A stretch of 64,000 nucleotides of DNA from an uncultured bacterium (GCA_903821365.1 CAIJKY010000003.1:62001-126000), one strand, 5' to 3'; shown: positions 8,802 to 21,541, numbered from the stretch's first letter. The notes: generated from the sequence alone by a model not told the origin. A program made the numbers and translations.

Positions 8802-8854
8802 GGAGTCTTGCGCTTTGGTTAGGATGCCAATTGCTAACTAATGCGCAAGACTCC
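8802..8854 (+). promoter_or_regulatory. Leader hairpin 2 of the lipoprotein mRNA
   Basis: GGAGTCTTGCGC / GCGCAAGACTCC is a perfect 12-bp stem enclosing 29 nt, inside which GTTAG / CTAAC pair again. It ends 16 nt before the GGAAGGAG ribosome binding site. Such a stable structure in a 5' UTR suggests control of translation or of RNA stability; the ligand, if any, is unknown. Confidence 0.55.
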
Positions 8855-8879
8855 AGAACCCTACGACGGAAGGAGCACT

Positions 8880-9905
8880 ATGCTCCGCATGACACGATCA
8901 GGACTGTACGCTGCAGCCCTCGTTGTGGCGGCCGTGGTGCTTGGTGGCTGTACGCCACCGGTTATCACGCCGCCATCAGCAACGACTACCGCAGCACCCG
9001 CGGCACCGACCTACACCGTCGCGCCCAAGGTGCTCTCGACGCAGCTCAGGGACATCGTACCCGGAGGTGCCGTCGCCAGGACCGAGAACGTCTTCACCAC
9101 CTTCATGGGTGGTGAGTACGCGATCCAGCCGCTGGTGACACAGTTCCAGGCGCTCTCAAGCGAGCAGCGCCAGATGGGGCTCGAAGAGCGTGCACTTCGC
9201 GACACGATCGCGAAGGCGGAAACCCACGGCAGGGTCAACATCCTGCCTGGCAACTTCGTCACCCTCAGGGCGTCGACGCCGCAGCAGTACAGCGGTGGTT
9301 CATACGATCCGAAGGCCATCGGTCTCGGCGCAGTCGAGAACCCGGTCGTCTATCTCGAGTCGCGGGAGCAGAGTCTCCCGACGGTCGTGCTGGTCACCTA
9401 CCGGGCCATCGGCATGACCACACCGACTCAGCCCGACTTCGGGCAGGCATTCGACCGGGTGTACAACGTGCCCGGCGGCATGGCCATCCAGAAGCAGATC
9501 GTCCGTGCTGACGGCAATCTCTACGCCGTCGAGTGGATGGCGCGTACCATCAGCGCAAGCTGTCCGACCAAGCCCAACCCGGGCTGTATCTATCAGTACG
9601 CGCGCACCCCCAAGTACGACCAGACGGCCTTCTTCGGGAGGCGCGACGCACTGGCCGTGCTGAACATCAAGCTGCTGTCGGTGCCCGGTGTTTCGGGCAA
9701 GTACACCGGCGGCGGCGACATCAAGCTGCTGGCAAGCGGTAGCCGGGGCCAACTGGCCCCTATCGCCTCGAGCTACAACAAGCCAACGGTGGAGGGTGAC
9801 ACCACGGGCCAGTTCAAGGCCATGGAGACCCTGCTGAAGCTCGGGGGTGCTGCCTACAGCGGCACTCTCATCGGCTCGCTTCCTGGCTTCGCGGCCATCG
9901 GCTAA
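8880..9905 (+). CDS. Predicted lipoprotein with GC-rich, actinobacterial-like codons
   Basis: The protein has 341 residues from the ATG at 8880, which follows GGAAGGAG; an in-frame ATG at 8841 lies inside a leader hairpin and has no ribosome binding site. The N-terminus is a lipoprotein signal: MLRMTR, a hydrophobic stretch (LYAAALVVAAVVL) and the lipobox LGGC, after which the mature protein starts CTPPVITPPSATTTAAPAAPTYT, a Pro/Thr/Ala linker. The remainder is soluble, with one likely disulfide (SASCPTKPNPGC). No known domain is recognised. Third positions are strongly G/C, unlike the neighbours, and the gene is read opposite to fusA and the 203-aa ORF. A surface role is inferred from the lipobox only. 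Confidence 0.85.
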   Translation: MLRMTRSGLYAAALVVAAVVLGGCTPPVITPPSATTTAAPAAPTYTVAPKVLSTQLRDIVPGGAVARTENVFTTFMGGEYAIQPLVTQFQALSSEQRQMGLEERALRDTIAKAETHGRVNILPGNFVTLRASTPQQYSGGSYDPKAIGLGAVENPVVYLESREQSLPTVVLVTYRAIGMTTPTQPDFGQAFDRVYNVPGGMAIQKQIVRADGNLYAVEWMARTISASCPTKPNPGCIYQYARTPKYDQTAFFGRRDALAVLNIKLLSVPGVSGKYTGGGDIKLLASGSRGQLAPIASSYNKPTVEGDTTGQFKAMETLLKLGGAAYSGTLIGSLPGFAAIG

Positions 9906-9916
9906 CCTCTACTCTC

Positions 9917-9951
9917 GTTGGGCGGCGCTCCACATGCGGGCGCCGCCCAAC
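9917..9951 (+). terminator. Long GC hairpin after the lipoprotein gene
   Basis: GTTGGGCGGCGC / GCGCCGCCCAAC is a perfect 12-bp stem with an 11-nt loop, 11 nt past the stop. It has no U tract, the style common in high-GC Gram-positive bacteria. Confidence 0.7.
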
Positions 9952-9980
9952 AACGAGACGATAGGATCAAGGGGGAGATG

Positions 9981-9996
9981 GTGTGATATCCGTTAT
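9981..9996 (-). repeat. Right copy of the 16-bp inverted repeat flanking the lipoprotein gene
   Basis: GTGTGATATCCGTTAT is the exact reverse complement of 8783-8798. It lies between the lipoprotein terminator and the fusA terminator. The unit bounded by the two repeats is 1214 bp. Confidence 0.85.
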
Positions 9997-10030
9997 CCTT
10001 CCCTTTCGATTTTTATTACATTGTTACATC

Positions 10031-10063
10031 AAAATAGCCACTCTTTTCACGGAGTGGCTATTT
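10031..10063 (-). terminator. Intrinsic terminator of the str operon (after fusA)
   Basis: AAATAGCCACTC / GAGTGGCTATTT stem with a CGTGAAAA-type loop and a T-rich tail on the minus strand, about 20 nt past the fusA stop. Confidence 0.85.
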
Positions 10064-10083
10064 CTTTTTAGCGAAGCTGCTAC

Positions 10084-12165
10084 TTACGCAGCGCGCTTTT
10101 CGATTACATCGGCTGCAACATTTGGTGGGACTTCTTCGTATTGAGCAAGCTCCATTGTGCTAGCGGCGCGACCTTGGGTCATTGAACGAAGGTCGGTTGT
10201 GTAACCAAACATGCTCGCAAGTGGCACCATAGCGGTCACCATCTTAGCGCCCATGCGGTCATCCATACTTTCGATGCGTCCACGACGACCGTTCAGGTCA
10301 CCGATGACATCGCCCATGAACTCTTCAGGGGTGAGTACTTCGACTTTCATGATTGGCTCAAGCAAGACTGGGCTGGCTTTTTTGACACCCTCTTTAGTTG
10401 CCATACTACCCGCCATCTTGAAGGCCATTTCGTTGGAGTCCACATCGTGGTAGCTACCGTCGTACAGCGTCACTTTAACGTCAACGACTGGGTAACCGGC
10501 AATAACACCGCCCTTAAGGGTCTCTTCGGCACCTTCACGGACTGGTTTACGGTACTCTTGCGGCACGACACCACCTTTGATTTCGTCAAAGAATTCAAAG
10601 CCCTTCCCAGTTTCGTTTGGCGCAACACGCAGCCATACATCGCCGTATTGGCCACGACCACCAGATTGCTTAACGTACTTACCTTGGATTTCAACCTCTT
10701 TTTTAATCGTCTCACGGTAAGCAACTTGCGGTTGGCCAACCGTTGCTTCAACCTTGAATTCACGCTTCATACGGTCAACGATAATCTCAAGGTGCAACTC
10801 ACCCATGCCTGAGATAATTGTTTGGCCAGTTTCTTGGTCGGTGTGAACGCGGAAGGTTGGGTCTTCTTCGGCGAGACGGCCTAATGCAAGTGACATCTTT
10901 TCTTGGTCAGCCTTAGTCTTTGGCTCGATAGCAATACTCACTGGTGGTTCTGGGAACTCGATACTCTCAAGGATAATCGGGTTGGTTGGATCGGTCAGTG
11001 TTGTACCAGTCGTAGTGTTTTTAAGACCAACGACCGCTGCGATGTCGCCGGCGACCACTTCACTGACGTCTTCACGCTTGTCGGCGTGCATACGGACGAT
11101 ACGACCAATGCGCTCTTTGTCACCGGTGCTGGCATTAAGAATGTAACTACCGGCGGTTAACTTACCGCTGTACACACGAACAAAGATTAAGCGACCAACA
11201 AATGGGTCGGTGGCAATCTTGAAGGCCAGTGACGCAAGTGGTTCGTTGACATCAGCTTTACGGCTGATTTCGTCGCCAGTTTTTGGCTGAGTACCCCATA
11301 CCTCACCAATGTCAATCGGGCTTGGCAGGTATTCAGTAACAAGGTCGAGAACCTTTTCGACGATAACACCGCGGCCATCACCACCCGTAACAATGTAGAA
11401 CTCACCAGTCAGGACGCTCTTACGAATTGCTTGTTTGAGTTCAGTTTCAGTAATGCTTGCTTCGCCACCATCAAGATACTTCTCGAAGAGTGCATCGTCG
11501 GCTTCAACAGCCGCTTCAACCAGCAGCGTGCGAGCGTTCTTTGACTTTTCGAGCATGTCTGCAGGAATCTCACCCTCGATAAGCTCGTGGTCGGTAAAGT
11601 CATTGTACGTGTACGACTTCATATTAACGAGGTCGATGACACCATTAATTTCTTTTTCATGACCGATTGGCAGGTGAATCGGCAGTGCACGACGGCTCAA
11701 GCGTTGGTGCAAGCTTTCAAGTGATTTGTAAAAGTCTCCACCAGTTTGATTAATTTTATTGATAAAGCAGATGCGTGGCACACCGTACTTGTTTGCTTGA
11801 CGCCAAACAGTTTCAGTTTGAGCTTCAACGCCCATCTTGCCATCAAAGACCACGACTGCGCCATCAAGTACGCGCAACGAGCGCTCAACTTCAACGGTGA
11901 AGTCGATATGTCCTGGCGTATCGATAATGTTGATCTTGTGATCTTTCCAGAAACAAGTAACAGCGGCGCTAGTGATAGTGATCCCACGTTCGCGTTCTTG
12001 TTCCATCCAGTCAGTTGTCGTCTCACCTTCGTGGACGGCACCAATTTTGTGGCTTAAACCGGTGCGGTATAGAATACCTTCGGTCGTCGTTGTTTTACCG
12101 GCGTCGATATGGGCAATAATACCGATGTTACGGTACTTATTCAGGGGAATGTTCTGTGCTGCCAT
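10084..12165 (-). CDS. fusA: Translation elongation factor G
   Basis: This 693-aa GTPase drives ribosomal translocation. Domain I shows G1 [16 protein letters not shown], switch I/II with [21 protein letters not shown] and [21 protein letters not shown], and G4 NKINQ (the usual NKMD is varied to NKIN). Domain IV has QYGDVWLRV, and the C-terminus has [20 protein letters not shown]. Its ribosome binding site is AAGGA, 5 nt before the ATG. A terminator-like hairpin at 12225-12260 separates it from rpsG. Confidence 0.97.
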   Translation of the reverse strand: MAAQNIPLNKYRNIGIIAHIDAGKTTTTEGILYRTGLSHKIGAVHEGETTTDWMEQERERGITITSAAVTCFWKDHKINIIDTPGHIDFTVEVERSLRVLDGAVVVFDGKMGVEAQTETVWRQANKYGVPRICFINKINQTGGDFYKSLESLHQRLSRRALPIHLPIGHEKEINGVIDLVNMKSYTYNDFTDHELIEGEIPADMLEKSKNARTLLVEAAVEADDALFEKYLDGGEASITETELKQAIRKSVLTGEFYIVTGGDGRGVIVEKVLDLVTEYLPSPIDIGEVWGTQPKTGDEISRKADVNEPLASLAFKIATDPFVGRLIFVRVYSGKLTAGSYILNASTGDKERIGRIVRMHADKREDVSEVVAGDIAAVVGLKNTTTGTTLTDPTNPIILESIEFPEPPVSIAIEPKTKADQEKMSLALGRLAEEDPTFRVHTDQETGQTIISGMGELHLEIIVDRMKREFKVEATVGQPQVAYRETIKKEVEIQGKYVKQSGGRGQYGDVWLRVAPNETGKGFEFFDEIKGGVVPQEYRKPVREGAEETLKGGVIAGYPVVDVKVTLYDGSYHDVDSNEMAFKMAGSMATKEGVKKASPVLLEPIMKVEVLTPEEFMGDVIGDLNGRRGRIESMDDRMGAKMVTAMVPLASMFGYTTDLRSMTQGRAASTMELAQYEEVPPNVAADVIEKRAA

Positions 12166-12224
12166 AATTCCTTATGCGTGCCTTTCTTATTACTATGTTG
12201 TGGCTTACGTATAAAACTCGTAAA

Positions 12225-12260
12225 AGCGCCGGCCACACAAAGAGTGTTATGCCAGGCGCT
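12225..12260 (-). terminator. Terminator-like hairpin between rpsG and fusA
   Basis: On the minus strand AGCGCC(T)GGC pairs with GCCGGCGCT, leaving one bulged T, and is followed by TTTT. It lies inside the str operon, so it may attenuate rather than end transcription and would set the ratio of EF-G to S12/S7. Confidence 0.5.
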
Positions 12261-12274
12261 CCTACGAAAAAGTA

Positions 12275-12754
12275 TTAACCTCGTGCAAAATGAGCGAATG
12301 CTCGGTTGGCTTCGGCCATCTTGTGGGTGTCTTCTTTTTTCTTGAAGGCAGCACCAGCTTGGTTGTACGCGTCAGAAAGTTCTGCGGCAAGACGTTGGCT
12401 ATATGGCATACCCTTTTTAGAACGGGCTGCTTGCACTAACCACATGAATGCGTAATGCTGTGAGCGGTGCCCGCTGATTGGGAATGGAATTTGGTAGTTT
12501 GCACCACCAACACGGCGGCTTTTTACTTCAACATTTGGAGTGATGTTTTTCAAAGCAGCCTCGAAAACCTCTACTGGGTTTTCGACTTTGACTTTTTTGG
12601 CAGCAATTTCGAGTGCTTCGTAGACGGCGCGTTCAGCGATCTGCTTTTTGCCATCGAGCATGCTCTTGTTAATTAAGCGCTGAACTTGGACAGAATCATA
12701 GACGCGGTCACCATTGAGCTTGCGCTGTAATGATTTAGTTTTTTTACGTGGCAT
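12275..12754 (-). CDS. rpsG: 30S ribosomal protein S7
   Basis: This 159-aa S7 organises the 3' major domain of 16S rRNA and contacts E-site tRNA. RLINKSMLDGKKQIAERAVYEAL, NITPNVEVKSRRVGGANYQIPF and ARSKKGMPYSQRLAAEL.DA are diagnostic. The last residues (KMAEANRAFAHFARG) are the usual MAEANKAFAHYRW region with a changed end. The ATG overlaps the rpsL stop by one base (TAATG). In E. coli S7 represses this operon by binding between rpsL and rpsG; such a spacer is absent here. Confidence 0.97.
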   Translation of the reverse strand: MPRKKTKSLQRKLNGDRVYDSVQVQRLINKSMLDGKKQIAERAVYEALEIAAKKVKVENPVEVFEAALKNITPNVEVKSRRVGGANYQIPFPISGHRSQHYAFMWLVQAARSKKGMPYSQRLAAELSDAYNQAGAAFKKKEDTHKMAEANRAFAHFARG

Positions 12755-13170
12755 TACTTCTTACCTTCCTTCTTTGCACCGTACTTACTACGGGCATTCT
12801 TGCGATCTTTAACACCTTGAAGGTCGAGAGCGCCACGAACAATGTGGTAACGCACACCTGGAAGGTCTGGTACACGGCCGCCGCGGATAATAACGACCGC
12901 GTGCTCTTGAAGGTTGTGGCCTTCGCCGCCGATGTACGCCCATACTTCATGACCGTTCATCAAACGAACACGTGCTACTTTACGAAGCGCCGAGTTTGGC
13001 TTACGAGGTGTCTTAGTGGTAACGCGAACACAAACACCACGCTTGAGTGGTGCGTCTCTGTTGTAATATTTAACTTTTAATGCGTTGTAAATACGGCCGA
13101 GCGCTGGTGACTTGCTTTTTTTGCCAGCAGTCGCACGGGGCTTACGCACTAATTGGTTGATTGTTGGCAT
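12754..13170 (-). CDS. rpsL: 30S ribosomal protein S12 with streptomycin-resistance-type residues
   Basis: This 138-aa S12 belongs to the decoding centre. [13 protein letters not shown] starts it, and the 13-residue insert [13 protein letters not shown] is of the Gram-positive type. The normally invariant Lys43 of the [10 protein letters not shown] motif is Arg here (residue 56; motif reads [11 protein letters not shown]), and Lys88 of GGRVKDLPG is Pro (residue 101; GGRVPDLPG). Both positions are classic sites of streptomycin resistance in other bacteria. The Asp that RimO can methylthiolate (the D of PDLPG) is kept. It is the first gene of rpsL-rpsG-fusA, with an AGGAG ribosome binding site. 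Confidence 0.97.
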   Translation of the reverse strand: MPTINQLVRKPRATAGKKSKSPALGRIYNALKVKYYNRDAPLKRGVCVRVTTKTPRKPNSALRKVARVRLMNGHEVWAYIGGEGHNLQEHAVVIIRGGRVPDLPGVRYHIVRGALDLQGVKDRKNARSKYGAKKEGKK

Positions 13171-13192
13171 GTAAAACTAACTCCTGAGATTA

Positions 13193-13223
13193 GCACTGTT
13201 TTGCATGATTACTCAAACAGTGC
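13193..13223 (-). promoter_or_regulatory. Inverted repeat in the str operon leader, just before the rpsL ribosome binding site
   Basis: GCACTGTTT / AAACAGTGC is a perfect 9-bp repeat with a 13-nt loop, ending about 10 nt before AGGAG. Depending on which upstream promoter is used it is either a leader hairpin able to control initiation or an operator next to the -10 box TATAAT at 13224-13229. Confidence 0.5.
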
Positions 13224-13301
13224 ATTATATTTGTCGCTTACATACACAAATGGTTTGGCAGCACACCATCTCACTTGGTCATAAGCAGAAACTCAATTGC
13301 T

Positions 13302-13310
13302 AGTATACCA
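13302..13310 (-). promoter_or_regulatory. Extended -10 promoter of the str operon
   Basis: TGGTATACT on the minus strand is an extended -10 element, with a weak GTGGAC 18 nt upstream of TATACT. A second -10-like TATAAT is at 13224-13229. The leader from the distal start would be about 125 nt. Confidence 0.5.
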
Positions 13311-13341
13311 TCTGTAAGATACGCTGTCCACAGGTAAATCA

Positions 13342-13369
13342 TTGACAATGATGACTTAGTTAGTATAGT
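13342..13369 (+). promoter_or_regulatory. Promoter of the 106-aa ORF
   Basis: Consensus TTGACA and TATAGT lie 16 nt apart. The leader carries the perfect palindrome ATCATCGATGAT at 13385-13396. Confidence 0.7.
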
Positions 13370-13423
13370 GAATATCCACAAGAGATCATCGATGATTTCT
13401 TATGACAGAGCGGAGTCGACACA

Positions 13424-13744
13424 ATGGGACCTAAGCCGCTACAGCTGAGTGTATACGTTGCATTCTATGCAGCGTTGAAGCAGTACGCAAACGAAGATGG
13501 GTATTTGATTTGCAATGTCCCAAAGGTTTACATGGAGTCGTTCGATAGGAGTAGTTCAGCCGGTCAGCGCGTGACTGATGTTCTGGTGCGAATGGGCTGC
13601 TTAAAGAAGCACGTGTCGAAGCAGAGACGCAATCTTGCCCCTTTCTGCATCTATCAGTTTACTGAAGTTGAGCCATCGGAAGAGCTCTACGATCTCTATG
13701 TCGTGCAGCCACATCTCGAAAAGAACAAGCCTGCGAAGAGCTAG
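13424..13744 (+). CDS. Unknown 106-aa protein in the rpoC-rpsL gap
   Basis: The family is not recognised. The ATG follows GCGGAG by 8 nt. The protein is soluble and mildly basic in the middle (MGCLKKHVSKQRRNLAP) with an acidic C-terminal third (TEVEPSEELYDLYVV). The arrangement of a helical N-terminal half (VAFYAALKQYA), a RVTDVLVRMGCLKK segment and a strand-like FCIYQF resembles a small winged-helix protein, but that is only an impression. It is transcribed opposite to the str and rpo operons from its own promoter. A 10-bp inverted repeat (GACAGAGCGG at 13404-13413, its complement at 13771-13780) brackets it. Confidence 0.7.
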   Translation: MGPKPLQLSVYVAFYAALKQYANEDGYLICNVPKVYMESFDRSSSAGQRVTDVLVRMGCLKKHVSKQRRNLAPFCIYQFTEVEPSEELYDLYVVQPHLEKNKPAKS

Positions 13745-13782
13745 TTCTATGTGCTCGGTCTGGAGGCGGCCCGCTCTGTCTT

Positions 13783-13821
13783 CATTCCCATGCGCTTATA
13801 TCTAATGAGCTTATGGGAATG
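13783..13821 (+). terminator. Hairpin after the 106-aa ORF
   Basis: CATTCCCAT / ATGGGAATG is a perfect 9-bp stem extended inward by GCTTAT / ATGAGC with one G-U pair. It is followed by TATTT, a poor T tract. Confidence 0.55.
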
Positions 13822-13832
13822 TATTTAGCAGT

Positions 13833-14026
13833 TCAAAGGCTGTATGGCGTTATACGGCGCACTAATACCGCTATATCTTCTTGTGCTTTAGACATGCGGG
13901 CTTTGTCCTGAGCGCCAACAAACGTATTGAGTACAATAGCCGCGAGTATACCGATAACAACAATAACGATGAGCAACTCAACAATTGTAAATCCGCCCTT
14001 CCTAGTAGTTTAAGCAGTGATGACAT
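13833..14026 (-). pseudogene. Broken type IV pilin (prepilin) gene
   Basis: On the minus strand one frame reads KGGFTIVELLIVIVVIGI followed by LAAIVLNTFVGAQDKARMSKAQEDI, an unmistakable class III signal and N-terminal helix of a type IV pilin: G before F(+1), Glu at +5, hydrophobic helix. That frame has no start codon. An ATG at 14024-14026 opens MSSLLKLLGR in another frame, and a single -1 shift at about 13998-14003 would join it to KGGFT. The frame stops after about 55 residues (TPYSL-stop), with no beta-rich globular domain. I read it as a pseudogene with a leader frameshift and a lost C-terminus. It follows the rpoC terminator directly and has no evident promoter. Confidence 0.75.
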
Positions 14027-14028
14027 AC

Positions 14029-14061
14029 AAAAGACAGCCCCGACAAGGGGGCTGTCTTTTT
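14029..14061 (-). terminator. Intrinsic terminator of rpoBC
   Basis: AAAAGACAGCCCC / GGGGCTGTCTTTT forms a 13-bp stem with a short loop and a T tract on the minus strand, 25 nt past the rpoC stop. Confidence 0.9.
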
Positions 14062-14085
14062 ATAACAGAGTAGTACGTTCGTCTC

Positions 14086-17912
<3,827 letters not shown>

Positions 17913-17913
<1 letters not shown>

Positions 17914-20900
17914 TAAGCAATCTCCTTCTTAATCTCTTCTTCAATTTCTTCTGCATCACGGATGGTCATGCCATCTCCTAAATCAAGTGCGCCGTATTCG
18001 TCGACTTCGTCGGCAATGGTGACATCAAGCGGTGTCGCTGCAGCGTCTCCAATGATTGTCGCCGGATCAACTGAGGCACCGATTGTCGTTGCCAATACTT
18101 CCTCGGCATCAATGTCTTGGCTGCCTTCCATAAGGTCAACACGAAGACCAAGACCTTGTAGCTCTTTAACAAGCACATTAAAGCTTTCTGGCACCTTAGG
18201 TCCCATAATCTTTTCGTTCTTGATGATCGCTTCGTAGGCTTTTGCACGTCCGTACACATCATCAGATTTGATGGTAAGCATTTCTTGCAGTGTCGCCGAG
18301 GCGCCATATGCTTCAAGTGCCCACACCTCCATCTCACCAAAGCGCTGACCACCATTTTGCGCCTTACCACCAAGTGGCTGTTGGGTAACCATCGTGTATG
18401 GCCCGATTGAGCGCGCGTGGATTTTGTCGGCAACCATGTGGTGCAGCTTAATGATGTACATGTTTCCAACAGCAGTACGCTCCTGGAATGCTTCACCAGT
18501 ACGGCCGTCAAATAGCTGTAATTTACCGTCTTCAGGGAAGCCAGCCTTTACAAGCTCTTCGACAATCGTTTCTTTAGTGACACCGTTGAACGGTGGCGTC
18601 GCGACCTTGTAGCCAAGTGCGCGTGCCGCCATACCGAGGTGAGTTTCAAACAACTGACCAAGGTTCATACGTGAAGGCACACCGAGCGGGTTCAAGATAA
18701 CGTCGATTGGCGTACCATCTTCCATAAATGGCATGTCGGCAGTCGACAGAACACGCGCAACTACACCCTTGTTACCGTGGCGACCAGCAAGTTTGTCACC
18801 AACCGAGATCTTGCGCATTTGGGCAACAAAGATCTGAATTTGCATCAATACGCCAGCCTTAAGCTCGTGGCCGTTCTCGCGAGAGAAGACCTTAACGCCG
18901 ACCACTTTACCGTGCTTGCCGTTGCTCATGCGCTGTGATGTGTCGCGAACATCTTTGGCTTTTTCGCCAAAAATTGCACGAAGTAAGCGCTCTTCAGAGC
19001 TCAGCTCTTGCTCACCTTTTGGCGTAATCTTACCAACAAGAATATCGCCAGCTTTAACTTCAGCACCGATACGAACGATACCATCTTCGTCAAGGTGACG
19101 GAGGCTATCTTCGCTAACGTTTGGAATGTCGCGTGTGACAATTTCAGGACCAAGTTTTGTCTCACGTACTTCGACCATAAAGTCGGTAATGTGAATACTT
19201 GTCAGCTCGTCTTCTTGAACAATACGTTCGCTCAAGATAATCGAGTCGTCCATGTTATACCCGCCCCATGGCATAAAGGCAACGAGTAGGTCACGGCCCA
19301 ATGCAAGCTCACCGTCAGCCATGCTCATACCCTCAACAAGAACGTCGCCAGCTTTGACCTTTTGGCCACGCGTTACGACAACCTTTTGAGTAATGCTCTC
19401 GCCTTCGTTACTACGGCGGAAGTGAACTGGATTGTAAGTCTTGGTGTACTTGCTGTACTTAACTTGAACCTCAGCGGCCTCAGCTTTGATAACTTCACCA
19501 TCTTCTTCGGCAATCATCAGCTGGCCTGAGTTACGTGCGACAGCGCCTTCGATACCAGTACCTACAATCGGGCTGGTTGTCTTAACAAGTGGTACTGCCT
19601 GTTTCTGCATGTTCGAACCGGTCAAAGAGCGGTCGATACGGTTCTTTTCAATAAATGGAATCAGTGCAGCGGTTGAACCTAGAATCTGACTACGGCCAGC
19701 ATCCATGTAGGTGACGTCCGAAGCGTTATCTTGGCCTGGCTGGAGATTATTTCGTGCCGAGACACGTTCGTTTGCAAAACTGCCATCTGCTTTGAGTTCA
19801 TTACCAGCTTCTGCGATAACTTCATTAGCTTCGCCTGCAGCGTCAAGATAGACGACATCGTTAGTCACTTTGCCATCAACAACTTTACGGTATGGAGTCT
19901 CGATAAAGCCGTACTCGTTAACACGAGCATAGCTTGCAAGGTTAAGCACGAGACCAATGTTGGCACCTTCAGGCGTTTCAACCGTACAAAGGCGACCATA
20001 GTGTGTTGGATGCACGTCACGCACTTCAAAACCAGCACGCTCACGACTCAGACCACCAGGACCCATTGAGCTCAGGCGACGTTTGTGCGCGAGTTCTGAG
20101 AGTGGGTTGGTGTGATCCATAAACTGTGAAAGCTGTGAGCTGGCAAAGAATTCACGAACAGCAGCAACTACTGGGCGAGCGTTAATAAGCTGCGCAGGTG
20201 TCACTGTTTCAATTTCGCTCATGCTCATGCGGTCTTTAGCGTTACGTTCCATACGAAGCATACCGATACGGAACTGACGGCCAACAAGCTCACCAACCAT
20301 TTTCACACGGCGGTTATGCAGTGCGTCGATGTCGTCAGGTGCTTCCTGGGTGTTGTTGAGACGAATAACTTCGCTGATGATCGCCACAATATCTTCAAGG
20401 CGAACAACACGGTTTTCGACAGTGTTAGGAACATCGACACCAAGGCGCTGATTGACTTTGTAACGACCAACGCGAGATAGGTCGAAACGTTTAAAGTCAA
20501 AGAACATGCGTTCAATCATGCTGCGAGCGTTATCGACAGTCGCGAGATCACCTGGGCGGAGGCGTCGGTAGACTTCGATCATAGCTTCATTGCTGCCCTT
20601 AGTTGGGTCTTTGTCGAGAGTGGCGTCGACATATGATGTCTCTCCGGTATCAACCGCTTTGAATAGCTCTTTGATAGCAGTGTTTGTACCGTACCCTAAT
20701 GCACGAAGAAATGTGGTAATAGGAATTTTGCGACGTCGGTCAATTTTGACGTACATAGCGCCAGCCGATGCTGTCTCAAATTCAAGCCATGCACCACGGC
20801 CAGGAATTAATTTAGCACCGTAGTTGTTACGGCTACCATTGTTGTCGGCGGTGAAGAACACACCAGCAGAACGAATAAGCTGATTAACGACAACACGCTC

Positions 20901-21308
20901 TGCGCCGTTAATGACAAACGTACCACGGTCGGTCATCCATGGGTAATCGCCAAGATAGATTTCTTGTTCTTTCACTTCGCCAGTGACTTTGTTCGTCAAC
21001 TCAACGGTCGCTTTTAGCGGCGCTTCATAGCTAACGTTGTTATCACGAGCTTCAGCTTCACCCATTTTAGGATCTTCGAAGTGATATTGCTTGAAACGTA
21101 GCTCAAGCTTTGTCTCGGTGTAATCTTTGATCGGGTTAACTTCCGCAAAGATTTCGCCAAGTCCTTCACGGACAAACTCTTGCCATGAACGTACTTGATG
21201 CTCAATTAGGTTTGGCATTGGAAGCAAGCTATCTGCTTCTGTGAAAAAACGTCGTGCAGTACTGCCGCTCGCAGCACTGTCGGGCGTCTTGGTCGTCTTG
21301 GTGGCCAT
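17913..21308 (-). CDS. rpoB: RNA polymerase beta subunit
   Basis: This 1131-aa subunit is compact and Gram-positive-like in length. The rifampicin region reads ASSQLSQFMDHTNPLSEL followed by AHKRRLSSMGPGGL. The main contact residues equivalent to Gln513, Asp516, His526 and Ser531 are kept, so rifampicin sensitivity is expected. Further motifs are GRHGNKGVVARVL, PFNGVTKETIVEEL and QPLGGKAQNGGQRFGEMEVWALEAYGA. The C-terminus is acidic (DAEEIEEEIKKEIA). It is the first gene of rpoB-rpoC; no rplJL lies upstream, where the neighbours are a GNAT gene and clpP. Confidence 0.98.
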
Positions 21309-21339
21309 AGAGACACTACCCCTTATAAGGTTAGATTAA

Positions 21340-21354
21340 TGGTTGGTCCAACCA
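21340..21354 (-). promoter_or_regulatory. Palindromes in the rpoBC leader
   Basis: TGGTTGGTCCAACCA is a perfect palindrome around one central base. Directly upstream in the transcript CCGGT / ACCGG forms a second small hairpin (21353-21375). The leader is about 175 nt, so either RNA structure or a DNA operator is possible. Confidence 0.45.
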
Positions 21355-21488
21355 CCGGTAAAAACACCGGCAATCGATGATGGCAACCGAAGATCACTAA
21401 AGTGGCATTGTTCGTCGGCTTGTACGCATGGTGCCACCCACGCATACACGAACACTCGCGCGCCACTGTATACTACTTCTTGCATACT

Positions 21489-21517
21489 ATTGTCTAGAAG
21501 AAATTGCAAATTGTCAA
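21489..21517 (-). promoter_or_regulatory. Promoter of rpoBC
   Basis: A consensus TTGACA is followed after 17 nt by GACAAT on the minus strand. Confidence 0.65.
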
Positions 21518-21541
21518 TACGAAAATTATTAAACGACGTGG

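Noticed and set aside
9300-9752. 150-codon minus-strand frame inside the lipoprotein gene
   Set aside because: Long antisense frames are expected in GC-rich genes with G/C third positions; the plus frame has a lipobox, promoter and ribosome binding site.
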